Source: Pseudonocardia autotrophica (GTDB lineage Bacteria; Actinomycetota; Actinomycetes; Mycobacteriales; Pseudonocardiaceae). From it: DNA of 64,000 bases. The DNA lies in the NCBI RefSeq assembly GCF_003945385.1, contig NZ_AP018920.1:4464001-4528000 (forward strand), read 5' to 3'. The position numbers and the translations under genes are program-made. Shown here in pieces: positions 9,431 to 17,318 of the stretch; the first letter of the stretch is position 1; each line of letters begins with the position of its first letter. Below the pieces are notes generated by a model, which did not search any database, was not told the origin of the DNA, and saw only the letters and a program-made list of their open reading frames with translations.

Positions 9431-10333
9431 ATGACCGACACCATCACCGCCCGCCGGGTACTCGGCCTCGGAGCCGCCGCCGGCACGCTGCCCTATCTCT
9501 GGCTGAAGATCTCCTGGCTGAGCGGGAACCCGCTCGGGATCGAGGACCCGAACCTGCTGCAGGACACCTCGTTCCTCGTCGCCAACGCCGTCACCGTGCT
9601 GCTCGCCATCTGCGTGAGCGGCCTGGCCGCGGTGCTCGGGACCCGGTGGGCGCTGCGCGCGCCCGCCGTGGTCGTCCTGCTGCCCGGCTGGGTCGGGACC
9701 GGGCTGCTGCTGCCCACCGTGCTGGTCGCCCCGCTCGTCCCGCTGGTCACCTCCGACCCGGCTGACGGGATCGCCGGCTGGGTCACCCCGACGGTCTACT
9801 CCGGATTCGCCGTCCAAGGGGTCTTCCTGCTCGCCGCGTTCGCGCTGTTCGTGCGGGACCGCTGGTGGCGGGCGGCCGTCACCCCGTCGCCGGTGCCCGA
9901 GCCGGTGCGCGCCCTGCTGCGCGCGACCGCGGGCGGTGGCGCCGTCTTCGGAACGGTCTCGGCGGCATTGCAGCTGATCGACGCCGCCGGGTCCGGCTCG
10001 TTCACCGGGGTCGCGGTCGGCGTGGTGCACGCGGGACTGGCCGTCACCGGGGTCGTCGCGGTGCTCGCACTCGCCGCCGGGCGGGCCGGCCCGTCGACCG
10101 TGATCGCGGCCTGGGCCGGGAGCTCGGCGCCCTTCGCCGCAGGGCTCTGGGCCGCCGCGACCGCGATGACCACCACGGCCGGGGGCAGTGGGGCACTGCT
10201 CGGGCTCGCCGACCTGACCGGCCTGCTCAGCGGGTTCGCGCTCGCCGTGGCGGCCCTCATCGCCGTCAGCGGATCCACTGTCTCGTACACAATCGCGACC
10301 TCCGCACCGCGCAAATCGGCCGTCAACGGTTGA
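9431..10333 (+). CDS. Multi-pass membrane protein of unknown function
   Basis: A 300-residue integral membrane protein with about eight hydrophobic segments, the first around GTLPYLWLKISWLSG and the last around GFALAVAALIAVSGS. I do not recognise a catalytic motif. ATG 9431 is chosen for hydrophobic topology and because CAGTCT, a weak A/T-conserved -10 hexamer, lies 7 nt upstream with no Shine-Dalgarno sequence. It is divergent from the two-component system at 7494-9322, which suggests, without proof, that the system regulates it. Its 3' end contains a TACACAA half-site resembling the operator of the next gene. Confidence 0.7.
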   Translation: MTDTITARRVLGLGAAAGTLPYLWLKISWLSGNPLGIEDPNLLQDTSFLVANAVTVLLAICVSGLAAVLGTRWALRAPAVVVLLPGWVGTGLLLPTVLVAPLVPLVTSDPADGIAGWVTPTVYSGFAVQGVFLLAAFALFVRDRWWRAAVTPSPVPEPVRALLRATAGGGAVFGTVSAALQLIDAAGSGSFTGVAVGVVHAGLAVTGVVAVLALAAGRAGPSTVIAAWAGSSAPFAAGLWAAATAMTTTAGGSGALLGLADLTGLLSGFALAVAALIAVSGSTVSYTIATSAPRKSAVNG

Positions 10334-10358
10334 TAACCGCCTAATCCGCCTCTATCTT
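10330..10358 (+). promoter_or_regulatory. Sigma70-like promoter of the GntR gene
   Basis: TTGATA at 10330-10335 and TATCTT at 10353-10358 with an ideal 17-nt spacer. Transcription would start near 10365, about 20 nt before the GTG and just ahead of the AGGAGG site. Confidence 0.6.
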
Positions 10359-10366
10359 GTGCACAA
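10357..10366. promoter_or_regulatory. Palindromic operator candidate for the GntR regulator
   Basis: TTGTGCACAA, a perfect 10-bp palindrome overlapping the -10 end and the predicted transcription start. FCD-type GntR regulators commonly bind TTGTnnACAA-like sites, so autoregulation is likely. Confidence 0.6.
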
Positions 10367-10383
10367 TCGTAGGAGGTGGTCGT

Positions 10384-11061
10384 GTGACCGGGGACGACGT
10401 CGTCCCGGGCGCCGGAGAACAGGCGGCGGACCGGGTGCACGCCACCCTCCGGGCGGAGATCCTGGACGGGCTCCGCCCGGCGGGCGCCTGGTTGCGCGAG
10501 GAGGAGATCGCCGCCGCTCAGGGCACCAGCCGGACCCCGGTGCGGGAGGCGATCCGCAGGCTCGCCGCCGACGGGCTCGCCGAGATCGCGCCACGGCGCG
10601 GTGCCGTCGTCGTCGGCTGGGACGCCGACGATCTCGACGAGCTCTTCGACCTGCGGGTCGTACTGGAGGGGCACGCCGCCGCCCGCGCCGCCGTCTCCGG
10701 GCGTGCCGATCTCGACCGGCTGCACGAGCTCTGCGACCTCATGGAGGCGCTGCGGACCCCACCGGACTATCCCGCGATCACCCGGTTGAACCTGGAGTTC
10801 CACCGGGAGGTGCACCGCGCGGGTGGACGGCGGGTGCTGCCGGAGCTCGTCGCCCGTGTCGTCGAGGCTCCGCTCGTGCAGAGCACCATCCGGCGCTACA
10901 CCCCCGCCCGGCTCGACCGCAGCTTCGCACAGCACCGGGATCTCGTCGCCGCGATCGAGGCCGGCGACGCCGACTGGGCCCGCGCCGTCATGACCGCCCA
11001 CCTGCGGGCCGCCCGGGAGGTCGTCCGGGACGCGGTCACCGCCGAGTCCCGGCCGTCCTGA
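10384..11061 (+). CDS. GntR-family (FadR/FCD) transcriptional regulator
   Basis: A 225-residue regulator. The winged HTH covers residues 14-75 with the signature GTSRTPVREAIRRLAADGL. The C-terminal FCD ligand domain has the metal-binding pattern: Asp in DDLDELFDLR, His in LEFHREVHRAGG, and later histidines in FAQHRDLVAAIE and MTAHL. GTG 10384 has AGGAGG 8 nt upstream. A palindrome sits in its own promoter. The following small membrane protein and SSS symporter genes are probably its targets, with an organic acid or similar small molecule as effector; the identity is not visible. Confidence 0.9.
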   Translation: MTGDDVVPGAGEQAADRVHATLRAEILDGLRPAGAWLREEEIAAAQGTSRTPVREAIRRLAADGLAEIAPRRGAVVVGWDADDLDELFDLRVVLEGHAAARAAVSGRADLDRLHELCDLMEALRTPPDYPAITRLNLEFHREVHRAGGRRVLPELVARVVEAPLVQSTIRRYTPARLDRSFAQHRDLVAAIEAGDADWARAVMTAHLRAAREVVRDAVTAESRPS

Positions 11062-11153
11062 TCCGGCCCTGATCCGGCGCTCCTGATCCGGCGCCTCCGA
11101 TCCCGCCCGACACCGAACCGACCCCCCGACGACGCCGCCGAGGAGTGCCTGAC

Positions 11154-11453
11154 GTGGACCATCCCCCATCCGAACCGACGACCCCGCCCGGGGAACGCGA
11201 ACCGATCCGCTCACCCTGGCTGTTCGCCGTGCTGCTGGTGATCGTGCTCGCCGGAACCCCGGTCTGGTATCCGACCGGGCTGATCGAGCCGCTGGTGTTC
11301 GGGGTGCCGTTCTGGTTCGCGATCTCGGTCGCCAGCACGCTCGCGTTCGCCGGGTTCGTGTCATGGATCTGCATGCGCCGCTGGAACATCGCCGAACCGG
11401 CCGAGACGGCGGCAGCAGCGGAAGCAGCAGCGGAGCGGGGTGACGACCGATGA
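11154..11453 (+). CDS. DUF3311-type small membrane protein
   Basis: A 99-residue protein with two membrane segments, PWLFAVLLVIVLAGTPVWYP and FWFAISVASTLAFAGFVSWI, the usual layout of DUF3311 proteins encoded just before sodium:solute symporters. GTG 11154 is preferred because AGGAG lies 8 nt upstream; an in-frame GTG at 11145 overlaps that site. The stop overlaps the symporter start (ATGA). A role as small accessory subunit of the transporter is inferred from conserved pairing. Confidence 0.8.
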   Translation: MDHPPSEPTTPPGEREPIRSPWLFAVLLVIVLAGTPVWYPTGLIEPLVFGVPFWFAISVASTLAFAGFVSWICMRRWNIAEPAETAAAAEAAAERGDDR

Positions 11454-12928
11454 ACGACCTGATCTTCGCGGGCCCCAGCGGCGTCGCGATCCTCTGCGCC
11501 TACGCCGTCATCATGCTGGTGATCGGCTGGTATGCCGGGCGCAGCGGCGGCACCGGCACCGCACGCGGCTACTTCACCGCGGGCGGCGGCCTCGGCATGG
11601 TGACGCTGTTCTTCACCCTCTACGCCACGCAGTACAGCGGGAACTCGGTGGTGGGCTACCCGCCGCAGGCCTACCGCGAGGGCTTCCTCTGGTGGCAGTC
11701 GGTGCCGTTCATGATCGCGGTCATCGCGGTGTACCTGCTGTTCGCGCCCCGGCTCTACGTCCTCGCCAAGCAGAAGGGCTTCGTCACCCCGACCGACTTC
11801 GTGCGGGACCGCTTCGGCAGCACCCGGCTCAGCCTGCTGACGATCGCGCTGATGCTCTGGGGCCTGGGCAACTACGTCCTCGAACAGCTCGTCGCGATGG
11901 GGCACGGCATCGCCGGGCTGACCGGGGAGACGATCCCCTACGAGATCGGCGTCGTCGGGTTCATCGTCGTCATGCTGGCCTACTCGTGGACCGGCGGGAT
12001 GCGCGCGATCGCGATGACCGACGTCATGCAGGGCACCGCGATGCTCGTCGGCATCGGTGCGCTGCTGGCCGGTGCGGTCTACCTGACCGGCGGGCTCGGG
12101 ACGCTCACGACCTACCTGACCGAGACCTCGCCGGAGCTGGTCGGCGTGCCGGAGACCTCGGACGCGATCAACTGGTTCGCGATGATCGTCATGATCGGCT
12201 TCGGCGCCGCCGTGTACCCGCACGCCATCCAGCGGGTGTACTCCGCCCGCAGCGAGCGCACGCTCAAGCGCTCGCTCGCGTTCATGGCGTGGATGCCGCT
12301 GGTCACCACCGGTGTGGTCTTCGTCGTCGGCATCGCGGGCATCCAGCTGTTCCCCGGGCTGGACACCGCGGCCTCCGAGCAGCTCGTCGGCCTCATCGCC
12401 AACGAGGTCGCCGCCACCAACGTGCTGTTCTACCTGCTGATGATCCTGCTGTTCGGCGGCATCGTCTGCGCGATCGTGTCCACCGCCGACTCCGCGGTGC
12501 TGGCGTTCTCCTCGGTCGTGTCGAGTGACCTCTACGGCCGCTACATCGCCCCCGAGGCCTCCGACAAGCGCAAGGTGCTGGTCGGCAAGCTGGTCGGCGT
12601 CGCGATGGTGTTCGCCCTGCTGGCGATCGCCTGGAACCCGCCGGGAACGCTGTTCAGCATCTTCGTGCTGAAGTTCGAGCTGATCGTGCAGCTCGCGCCG
12701 GTGTTCATCCTCGGGCTGTACTGGAAGCGGATGTCGGCCGGACCGACGTTCTGGGGGATGCTCACGGGCGCCGTCGTCGCCGGTGGCACGACGCTGATCG
12801 GCTGGGGTCCGTTCTACGGCGTTCCGGCCGGGCTCGTCGGGCTGGCCGCGAACGTCACCATCTGCGTGATCGGTTCGCTGCTGCTCACCCGCGGCCGCAG
12901 CCGTGACGACGTGACCGCGACCGCCTGA
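11450..12928 (+). CDS. Sodium:solute symporter (SSS family)
   Basis: A 492-residue cation-coupled transporter with about 13 membrane segments. The first half has the SSS features GYFTAGGGLGMVTLFFTLYA, TQYSGNSVVGYP and the SWTGGMRAI loop. The conserved STADSAVLAFSSVVSSDLY segment near residue 345 contains the serine/threonine residues typical of the second sodium site. It is translated from an ATGA overlap with the DUF3311 gene and lies downstream of an FCD/GntR regulator, a common arrangement for carboxylate or nucleobase uptake. The substrate cannot be read from the sequence. Confidence 0.93.
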   Translation: MNDLIFAGPSGVAILCAYAVIMLVIGWYAGRSGGTGTARGYFTAGGGLGMVTLFFTLYATQYSGNSVVGYPPQAYREGFLWWQSVPFMIAVIAVYLLFAPRLYVLAKQKGFVTPTDFVRDRFGSTRLSLLTIALMLWGLGNYVLEQLVAMGHGIAGLTGETIPYEIGVVGFIVVMLAYSWTGGMRAIAMTDVMQGTAMLVGIGALLAGAVYLTGGLGTLTTYLTETSPELVGVPETSDAINWFAMIVMIGFGAAVYPHAIQRVYSARSERTLKRSLAFMAWMPLVTTGVVFVVGIAGIQLFPGLDTAASEQLVGLIANEVAATNVLFYLLMILLFGGIVCAIVSTADSAVLAFSSVVSSDLYGRYIAPEASDKRKVLVGKLVGVAMVFALLAIAWNPPGTLFSIFVLKFELIVQLAPVFILGLYWKRMSAGPTFWGMLTGAVVAGGTTLIGWGPFYGVPAGLVGLAANVTICVIGSLLLTRGRSRDDVTATA

Positions 12929-12978
12929 TCCGACTGATCCGTCTGGCCGGGCCCGCGCCGGGCCCGCACACTGGACGG

Positions 12979-13860
12979 ATGGTCGATCTCACCCCCCGGC
13001 TCCCCGGCGCCGTCACCGACCGGCTCGCGATCCTGCGGTCGCGGGCCGGTTCGGCGGTCTTCTCCCGGGTCGCCGGGGACGAGGGATCCGATCGGCGGGC
13101 CCGGATCCTCGGCGCCGACGGGCCGCGCTGGTTCGCCGAGGACGCCCCGATCCGCCGGGTGCACGGCGACGCGTCGATGTTCGTCGGCGGGCTCCGGGCG
13201 CTGCTGCTGCAATCCCTGCATCCGCTCGCGATGGCCGGTGTCGCCGGGCACTCCGGGTTCCGCGGCGACCCGTGGGGACGCCTGCAGCGCACCTCCTACT
13301 TCCTCGCCGCCACCACGTTCGGCCCGGCCGACGAGGCGCAGCGGGTGATCGAGCGGATCAAGCGGGCGCACGCCTCGGTGCAGGGCGTCGCGCCGGACGG
13401 GCGCCACTACTCCGCGTCCGACCCGCACCTGCTGCGCTGGGTGCACATCGCCGAGATCGACAGCTTCCTCGCCGCGCACGACCGCTACGGCAAGGAACCG
13501 CTGGACGCCGACGGCCGGGACGGCTACGTCGCCGACACCGCGCGGGTCGCCCGGGCGCTCGGTGTCCCGGACCCGCCGGAGAGCGCCGCCGAGCTGGCCG
13601 AGCAGATCGACCGCTACCGACCGGAGCTGGCGGGTACCCCCGAGGCCCGGGACGCGGCCCGGTTCCTGCTGCTCCAGCCGCCGCTGCCGTTGTCGGCGCG
13701 GGTGCCCTACGGGGTGCTGGCCGCCGCGTCGGTCGGGCTGCTGCCGCGCTGGGCCCGGCTGCCGCTGCGGCTGCCATGGCTGCCGGTCACCGAGGCCACC
13801 GTGGTCCGGGCCGGCGGGACGCTGATCACCGCCGGGATCCGCTGGGTGACCACCGGCTGA
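12979..13860 (+). CDS. MpaB-type oxygenase (DUF2236)
   Basis: A 293-residue protein of the DUF2236/oxygenase MpaB family, relatives of latex-clearing and mycophenolate-pathway heme oxygenases. The family motif is visible: RRVHGDASMFVGGLRALLLQ, then SLHPLAMAGVAGHSGF and GDPWGRLQRTSYFLAATTFG, later LRWVHIAEIDSFL. The conserved histidines are candidates for heme binding. The start at ATG 12979 has CACACT 6 nt upstream and no Shine-Dalgarno sequence, so it may be leaderless. The stop abuts the hisI stop directly (13860/13861), leaving no space for a terminator. Substrate is unknown. Confidence 0.88.
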   Translation: MVDLTPRLPGAVTDRLAILRSRAGSAVFSRVAGDEGSDRRARILGADGPRWFAEDAPIRRVHGDASMFVGGLRALLLQSLHPLAMAGVAGHSGFRGDPWGRLQRTSYFLAATTFGPADEAQRVIERIKRAHASVQGVAPDGRHYSASDPHLLRWVHIAEIDSFLAAHDRYGKEPLDADGRDGYVADTARVARALGVPDPPESAAELAEQIDRYRPELAGTPEARDAARFLLLQPPLPLSARVPYGVLAAASVGLLPRWARLPLRLPWLPVTEATVVRAGGTLITAGIRWVTTG

Positions 13861-14232
13861 TCACTCCCCGGCGAGCAGGACGTCGGTGTCGAAGCAGGTC
13901 CGGGTCCCGGTGTGGCAGGCCGGACCCTCCTGGTCGACGACGACCAGCAGCGCATCGCCGTCGCAGTCCAGCCGGACCTCGTGCACGTGCTGGACGTGCC
14001 CCGAGGTGTCGCCCTTGACCCAGTACTCCTGCCGGGACCGCGACCAGTAGGTGCCGCGGCCGGTGGTCAGGGTGCGGTGCAACGCCTCGTCGTCCATCCA
14101 GCCGACCATCAGCACCTCACCGGCCCGGGACTGGACGACCGCGCACACCAGGCCGTCGGCGTCCCGCTTGAGCCGGGCCGCGATCGCCGGGTCCAGTTCC
14201 GAGTCGGTGACCCGGACGCTCGCTGTGCTCAC
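13861..14232 (-). CDS. hisI: Phosphoribosyl-AMP cyclohydrolase
   Basis: A 123-residue stand-alone HisI that opens the purine ring of phosphoribosyl-AMP, histidine step 3. The metal sites are intact: [11 protein letters not shown] with its aspartates and [10 protein letters not shown] with two cysteines. [18 protein letters not shown], the substrate-binding core, is complete. The GTG start overlaps the hisF stop (GTGA). There is no fused HisE domain, as usual in actinobacteria. It is the last gene of this his block. Confidence 0.97.
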   Translation of the reverse strand: MSTASVRVTDSELDPAIAARLKRDADGLVCAVVQSRAGEVLMVGWMDDEALHRTLTTGRGTYWSRSRQEYWVKGDTSGHVQHVHEVRLDCDGDALLVVVDQEGPACHTGTRTCFDTDVLLAGE

Positions 14233-15002
14233 CGAACCTCCACTCCGCCGGTCCGCATCGCGTCCTTCACCTCGCCGATCCGCAAGGTCCCGAAGTGGAA
14301 GACGCTCGCCGCGAGCACCGCGTCCGCGCCGGCCCGCACCGCCGGGGTGAAGTGGTCCACGGTCCCGGCGCCGCCGGAGGCGATCACCGGCACGTCCACC
14401 ACCTTACGGACGGCCTCGATCATCTCCAGATCGAAACCGGCCCGGGTGCCGTCGGCGTCCATCGAGTTGAGCAGGATCTCGCCGACCCCCAGCTCCTGGC
14501 CGCGGGCCGCCCACTCCACCGCGTCCACCCCGGCCGAGCGGCGCCCGCCGTGCGTGGTCACCTCGTAGCCCGAGGGCTGCGGCCGCTCGCCGTCGGGCAC
14601 CCGCCGGGCGTCGACCGAGAGCACGATGCACTGCGAGCCGAACCGGCGCGACATCTCGTGCAGCAGCTCGGGACGCGCGATCGCGGCGGTGTTCACGCCG
14701 ACCTTGTCCGCGCCTGCGCGCAGCATCCGGTCGACGTCGTCGGGGGTGCGGATGCCGCCACCGACGGTCAGCGGGATGAACACCTGCTCGGCGGTCCGGC
14801 GGACCACGTCCATCATCGTCCCGCGTCCCGCGGAGGACGCGGTGACGTCGAGGAAGGTCAGCTCGTCGGCGCCCTCGGCGTCGTACACCCTGGCCATCTC
14901 GACCGGGTCGCCGGCGTCGCGCAGCTCCTTGAAGTTGACGCCCTTCACCACGCGCCCGGCATCGACGTCCAGGCACGGGATGACGCGGACCGCGACGCCC
15001 AT
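14229..15002 (-). CDS. hisF: Imidazole glycerol phosphate synthase, cyclase subunit
   Basis: A 257-residue (beta/alpha)8 barrel. It uses ammonia from HisH to form imidazole glycerol phosphate and AICAR. Catalytic Asp in [14 protein letters not shown] (residue 13) and the second Asp in [15 protein letters not shown] are present, with phosphate loops [11 protein letters not shown] and [13 protein letters not shown]. The ATG shares one base with the hisA stop (TGATG). In M. tuberculosis an inositol monophosphatase-like gene lies between hisA and hisF; it is absent here. Confidence 0.97.
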   Translation of the reverse strand: MGVAVRVIPCLDVDAGRVVKGVNFKELRDAGDPVEMARVYDAEGADELTFLDVTASSAGRGTMMDVVRRTAEQVFIPLTVGGGIRTPDDVDRMLRAGADKVGVNTAAIARPELLHEMSRRFGSQCIVLSVDARRVPDGERPQPSGYEVTTHGGRRSAGVDAVEWAARGQELGVGEILLNSMDADGTRAGFDLEMIEAVRKVVDVPVIASGGAGTVDHFTPAVRAGADAVLAASVFHFGTLRIGEVKDAMRTGGVEVR

Positions 15003-15748
15003 CAGCCCACCTTCCGCACGGCATCGAGGGCCTCGGGCAGCGTGAACCGGCCGGCGTAGAGCGCCTTGCCGATGATCGAGCCCTCGATGTTCACCCCGCT
15101 CGCCGCCACCTCGGCCAGCCGGACCAGGTCGGACACCTCCGAGATGCCGCCCGACGCGACGACCGGGGCGCTCGTGGCGTTCGCGACCTCGGTGAGCAGC
15201 TCGACGTTCGGACCGGTCAGGGTGCCGTCCTTGGAGACGTCGGTGACGACGTAGCGGGCGGCGCCGTCGCCGTCGAGACGGGCGAGGGTCTCCCAGAGGT
15301 CGCCGCCGTCGGCCGTCCAGCCGCGGGACGCGACCCGGCGCCTGCCGTCGATCATCTTGACGTCCAGCCCGATCGCGATCCGCTCACCGTGCTCGGCGAG
15401 CACCTTCGCGCACCACTGCGGCTGCTCCAGCGCGGCGGTGCCCAGGTTGAGCCGGGCGGCGCCGGTGGACAGCGCACGGTCCAGGGACTCGTCGTCCCGG
15501 ATGCCGCCGGACAGCTCGACCTTCACGTCCAGCCGACCGACCACCTCGGCCAGCAGCGCGGCGTTCGAGCCGCGGCCGAACGCGGCGTCCAGGTCCACCA
15601 GATGGATCCACTCGGCGCCGTCGCGCTGCCAGGTCAGCGCGGCCTCCAAGGGCTCGCCGTAGCCGGTCTCGGTACCGGCCTCGCCCTGTACCAGCCGGAC
15701 GGCTGCGCCGTCGGCCACGTCCACCGCGGGAAGCAACGTGAAACTCAC
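15002..15748 (-). CDS. hisA: HisA isomerase, probably bifunctional PriA
   Basis: A 248-residue barrel that isomerises ProFAR in histidine synthesis. Key residues are visible in [18 protein letters not shown] (Asp), [27 protein letters not shown] (Asp) and [13 protein letters not shown]. Actinobacterial HisA is usually PriA, which also performs the TrpF reaction. No trpF is seen in the trp cluster, which fits, but bifunctionality is inferred. GTG 15748 has TAGGCT 6 nt upstream and no Shine-Dalgarno site, so it probably has its own leaderless promoter 0.3 kb downstream of hisH. Confidence 0.93.
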   Translation of the reverse strand: MSFTLLPAVDVADGAAVRLVQGEAGTETGYGEPLEAALTWQRDGAEWIHLVDLDAAFGRGSNAALLAEVVGRLDVKVELSGGIRDDESLDRALSTGAARLNLGTAALEQPQWCAKVLAEHGERIAIGLDVKMIDGRRRVASRGWTADGGDLWETLARLDGDGAARYVVTDVSKDGTLTGPNVELLTEVANATSAPVVASGGISEVSDLVRLAEVAASGVNIEGSIIGKALYAGRFTLPEALDAVRKVG

Positions 15749-15754
15749 CGGTCC

Positions 15755-15760
15755 AGCCTA
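15755..15760 (-). promoter_or_regulatory. -10 hexamer, leaderless hisA promoter
   Basis: TAGGCT, 6 nt before the hisA GTG; transcription should begin at the start codon itself. Confidence 0.65.
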
Positions 15761-15927
15761 CGAGCGGGCTCCGCGGTGTCCTCCGGCGGCGTCCCGCCCT
15801 TCCGTGACCCGGGGCCGGGGGCTCGGTCGGGGTTCGGTCGCCCGGTCCTTCGCCCTGCAGACCGACGAGCCCGCCCTGCTCGGCGGCGCCGACGCGGCGA
15901 TCGGTGCCCGCCTGCGGTCCCGCACGC

Positions 15928-16024
15928 CTTCGCACGGGGTCGCCGCGGGGTCGCCGCGTTCGCACGGGATCGCCTTGTTCGCACGGGATCCGATCCCGTG
16001 CGAACGAAGTGAACCCGTGCGGAT
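15928..16024. repeat. Cluster of direct and inverted TTCGCACGGG repeats
   Basis: Three direct copies of TTCGCACGGG(A/G)TC start at about 15929, 15959 and 15979. The last is followed by an inverted copy: GTTCGCACGGGATC (15977-15990), one base, GATCCCGTGCGAAC (15992-16005). A weaker inverted copy, GAACCCGTGCG, starts at 16011. As RNA this can fold into a strong stem after hisH, so it may end or attenuate transcription between hisH and hisA. Confidence 0.8.
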
Positions 16025-16051
16025 GCGGGGCCCGGGCCGGGCCAGGTCCGG

Positions 16052-16684
16052 TCAGCTGATCGACTTCAGCCAGTTCTCGAGGACGGTGGCGCCGGCGTCG
16101 CCGGATTTCTCCGGGTGGAACTGGGTCGCCGCGAGCGTGCCGTTCTCCACGGCGGCGACGACGTCCTCACCGTGCCGGGTCCAGGTCACCGTCGGCGGGG
16201 CGATCGCGTGCGACTCCTGGAGCTCCCAGCGCCGGACGCCGAACGAGTGCACGAAGTAGAAACGGGTCTCTGCGTCGAGGCCGGCGAACAGGGTGCTGCC
16301 CTCTGGGGCCCGGACGGTGTTCCAGCCCATGTGCGGCAGCACGTCCGCCCGGATCCGTTCGACGGTGCCCGGCCACTCCCCGCAACCCGCGGTGTCCTCG
16401 TCGAACTCGACGCCGCGCTCGAACATCACCTGCATCCCGACGCAGATGCCGAGCACCGGGCGACCGCCGGCGAGGCGGCGCCCGATCAGTTGCGGACCGC
16501 GGACCTCGTGCAGGCCGCGCATGCAGGCCGCGAACGCGCCGACACCCGGGACGACCAGTCCGTCGGCCTCGGCCGCGGTGTCGAAGTCGGAGGTGACGGT
16601 GACGTCCGCGCCGACGCGTTCCAGCGCCCGCTCGGCCGAGCGGAGATTTCCCGATCCGTAGTCGAGGACGACGATCCGTGCCAC
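16052..16684 (-). CDS. hisH: Imidazole glycerol phosphate synthase, glutaminase subunit
   Basis: A 210-residue class I glutamine amidotransferase supplying ammonia to HisF. The nucleophile Cys is in [17 protein letters not shown], and the His-Glu pair in [12 protein letters not shown]; the oxyanion region [11 protein letters not shown] is present. Length and start ([13 protein letters not shown]) match the family. The GTG at 16684 has TAGGCT 7 nt upstream and no ribosome-binding site, so it is probably leaderless. It is separated from hisB by 6.5 kb of unrelated genes. Confidence 0.95.
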   Translation of the reverse strand: MARIVVLDYGSGNLRSAERALERVGADVTVTSDFDTAAEADGLVVPGVGAFAACMRGLHEVRGPQLIGRRLAGGRPVLGICVGMQVMFERGVEFDEDTAGCGEWPGTVERIRADVLPHMGWNTVRAPEGSTLFAGLDAETRFYFVHSFGVRRWELQESHAIAPPTVTWTRHGEDVVAAVENGTLAATQFHPEKSGDAGATVLENWLKSIS

Positions 16685-16691
16685 GCGGACC

Positions 16692-16697
16692 AGCCTA
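16692..16697 (-). promoter_or_regulatory. -10 hexamer, leaderless hisH promoter
   Basis: TAGGCT, 7 nt before the hisH GTG. No Shine-Dalgarno sequence lies between. Confidence 0.65.
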
Positions 16698-16807
16698 GTC
16701 TCCCGTCCGGGACGCTCCCGGCCGCGGTCGAGGGCCCCGCACGAACACCGTCGACGCCGCGGGTGAACACCGCCACGGCGCGCTTGTCGGCACCGACGCG
16801 GCGGGCC

Positions 16808-16813
16808 TAGCCT
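16808..16813 (+). promoter_or_regulatory. -10 hexamer, leaderless promoter of the Cys leader
   Basis: TAGCCT, exactly 6 nt before GTG 16820 of the leader peptide. It is the only promoter-like signal seen ahead of the sulfurtransferase gene. Confidence 0.6.
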
Positions 16814-16819
16814 CGGTTC

Positions 16820-16939
16820 GTGGCCGATGCTCCGCTCCCCCGCCCCGATCGGCGGCCGGGCGGGCACCTGCGCCCGTGCCGGACCCGGCGGCGCTGGGTC
16901 GACCTGATGCGGGTCCACGCGGCCGCTTGTCCGAGCTGA
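16820..16939 (+). CDS. Cysteine-type leader peptide upstream of sseA
   Basis: A 39-codon frame beginning at GTG 16820 and ending at TGA 16939. Its C-terminal end, [20 protein letters not shown], fits the pattern (R)RRxVDLxRVxxAxC of the short putative leader peptides found before sulfur-assimilation and sulfurtransferase genes in actinobacteria. Two Cys codons are present, one three codons before the stop. A TAnnnT hexamer 6 nt upstream and the lack of a ribosome-binding site indicate leaderless translation, as reported for cysteine-sensing small frames in mycobacteria. I infer that ribosome stalling at Cys codons under low cysteine changes expression of the sulfurtransferase gene 380 nt downstream. 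Confidence 0.72.
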   Translation: MADAPLPRPDRRPGGHLRPCRTRRRWVDLMRVHAAACPS

Positions 16940-17318
16940 GCCGGGGCCCATCCGGCTCCGGGGCCGGTGCGTCCAGCGCTGGGGTGCACACCGCTGACCC
17001 GGCGCCACGAGCCGATCGGTACCGCACCCGGGTGCTCCGGCCCGGCAGGATTCCCGGCCCCTCGGTCGCCCGGCCCGGCTCGACGCCCCGCCCGGCATCG
17101 CCCGGCCCGGCACGATGCCCCACCCGGCGATCATCCGGCCCGGATCCACGACGACCCGCCATCGCCCGGCCAGCACGACACCCCACCCAGCGATCGCCCG
17201 GCCCGGCTCCACGACGCCCCGCCGATCACCCGGCCCAGCACGACGACCCACTCCGCAACCACACCGCCCGGCTTCCCCGCCGGACCACGCCCCATCCCGT
17301 CCCCGAAGGAGCACAACC
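16940..17318 (+). promoter_or_regulatory. Long C-rich leader between Cys leader peptide and sseA
   Basis: A 379-nt untranslated stretch, much longer than usual between such a peptide and its target. It contains six imperfect ~32-nt repeats and is strongly C-rich on the transcribed strand, a composition that could recruit Rho when the leader ribosome has stopped. It ends with AAGGAG, 7 nt before the sseA GTG. A regulatory role is inferred. Confidence 0.5.
17066..17257 (+). repeat. Tandem array of six ~32-nt repeats
   Basis: Six head-to-tail imperfect copies start at 17066, 17098, 17131, 17162, 17194 and 17226, with lengths 32, 33, 31, 32, 32 and 32. Each opens TC(G/A)(C/T)CCGGCC and continues with a CACGACGnCCC-like middle. 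The period is not a multiple of three, so it is not a protein repeat. There are no spacers, so it is not CRISPR. Copies differ at several positions, suggesting an old minisatellite. Confidence 0.85.

Larger units (their letters stand above)
15749..16051. other. hisH-hisA gap holding TTCGCACGGG repeats
   Basis: A 303-bp non-coding gap in what is normally a tight operon. It carries the hisA promoter hexamer at the left end and, at 15928-16024, several direct and inverted copies of TTCGCACGGG(A/G)TC including a near-perfect palindrome. No credible gene is present on either strand. Confidence 0.7.

Noticed and set aside
17066..17257. CRISPR array
   Set aside because: The ~32-nt units are directly adjacent with no unique spacers, and no cas genes are nearby.
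17115..17318. In-frame extension of sseA through the repeat array
   Set aside because: Translation is Pro/Arg/His-rich and unlike rhodaneses, and a clear AAGGAG precedes GTG 17319.
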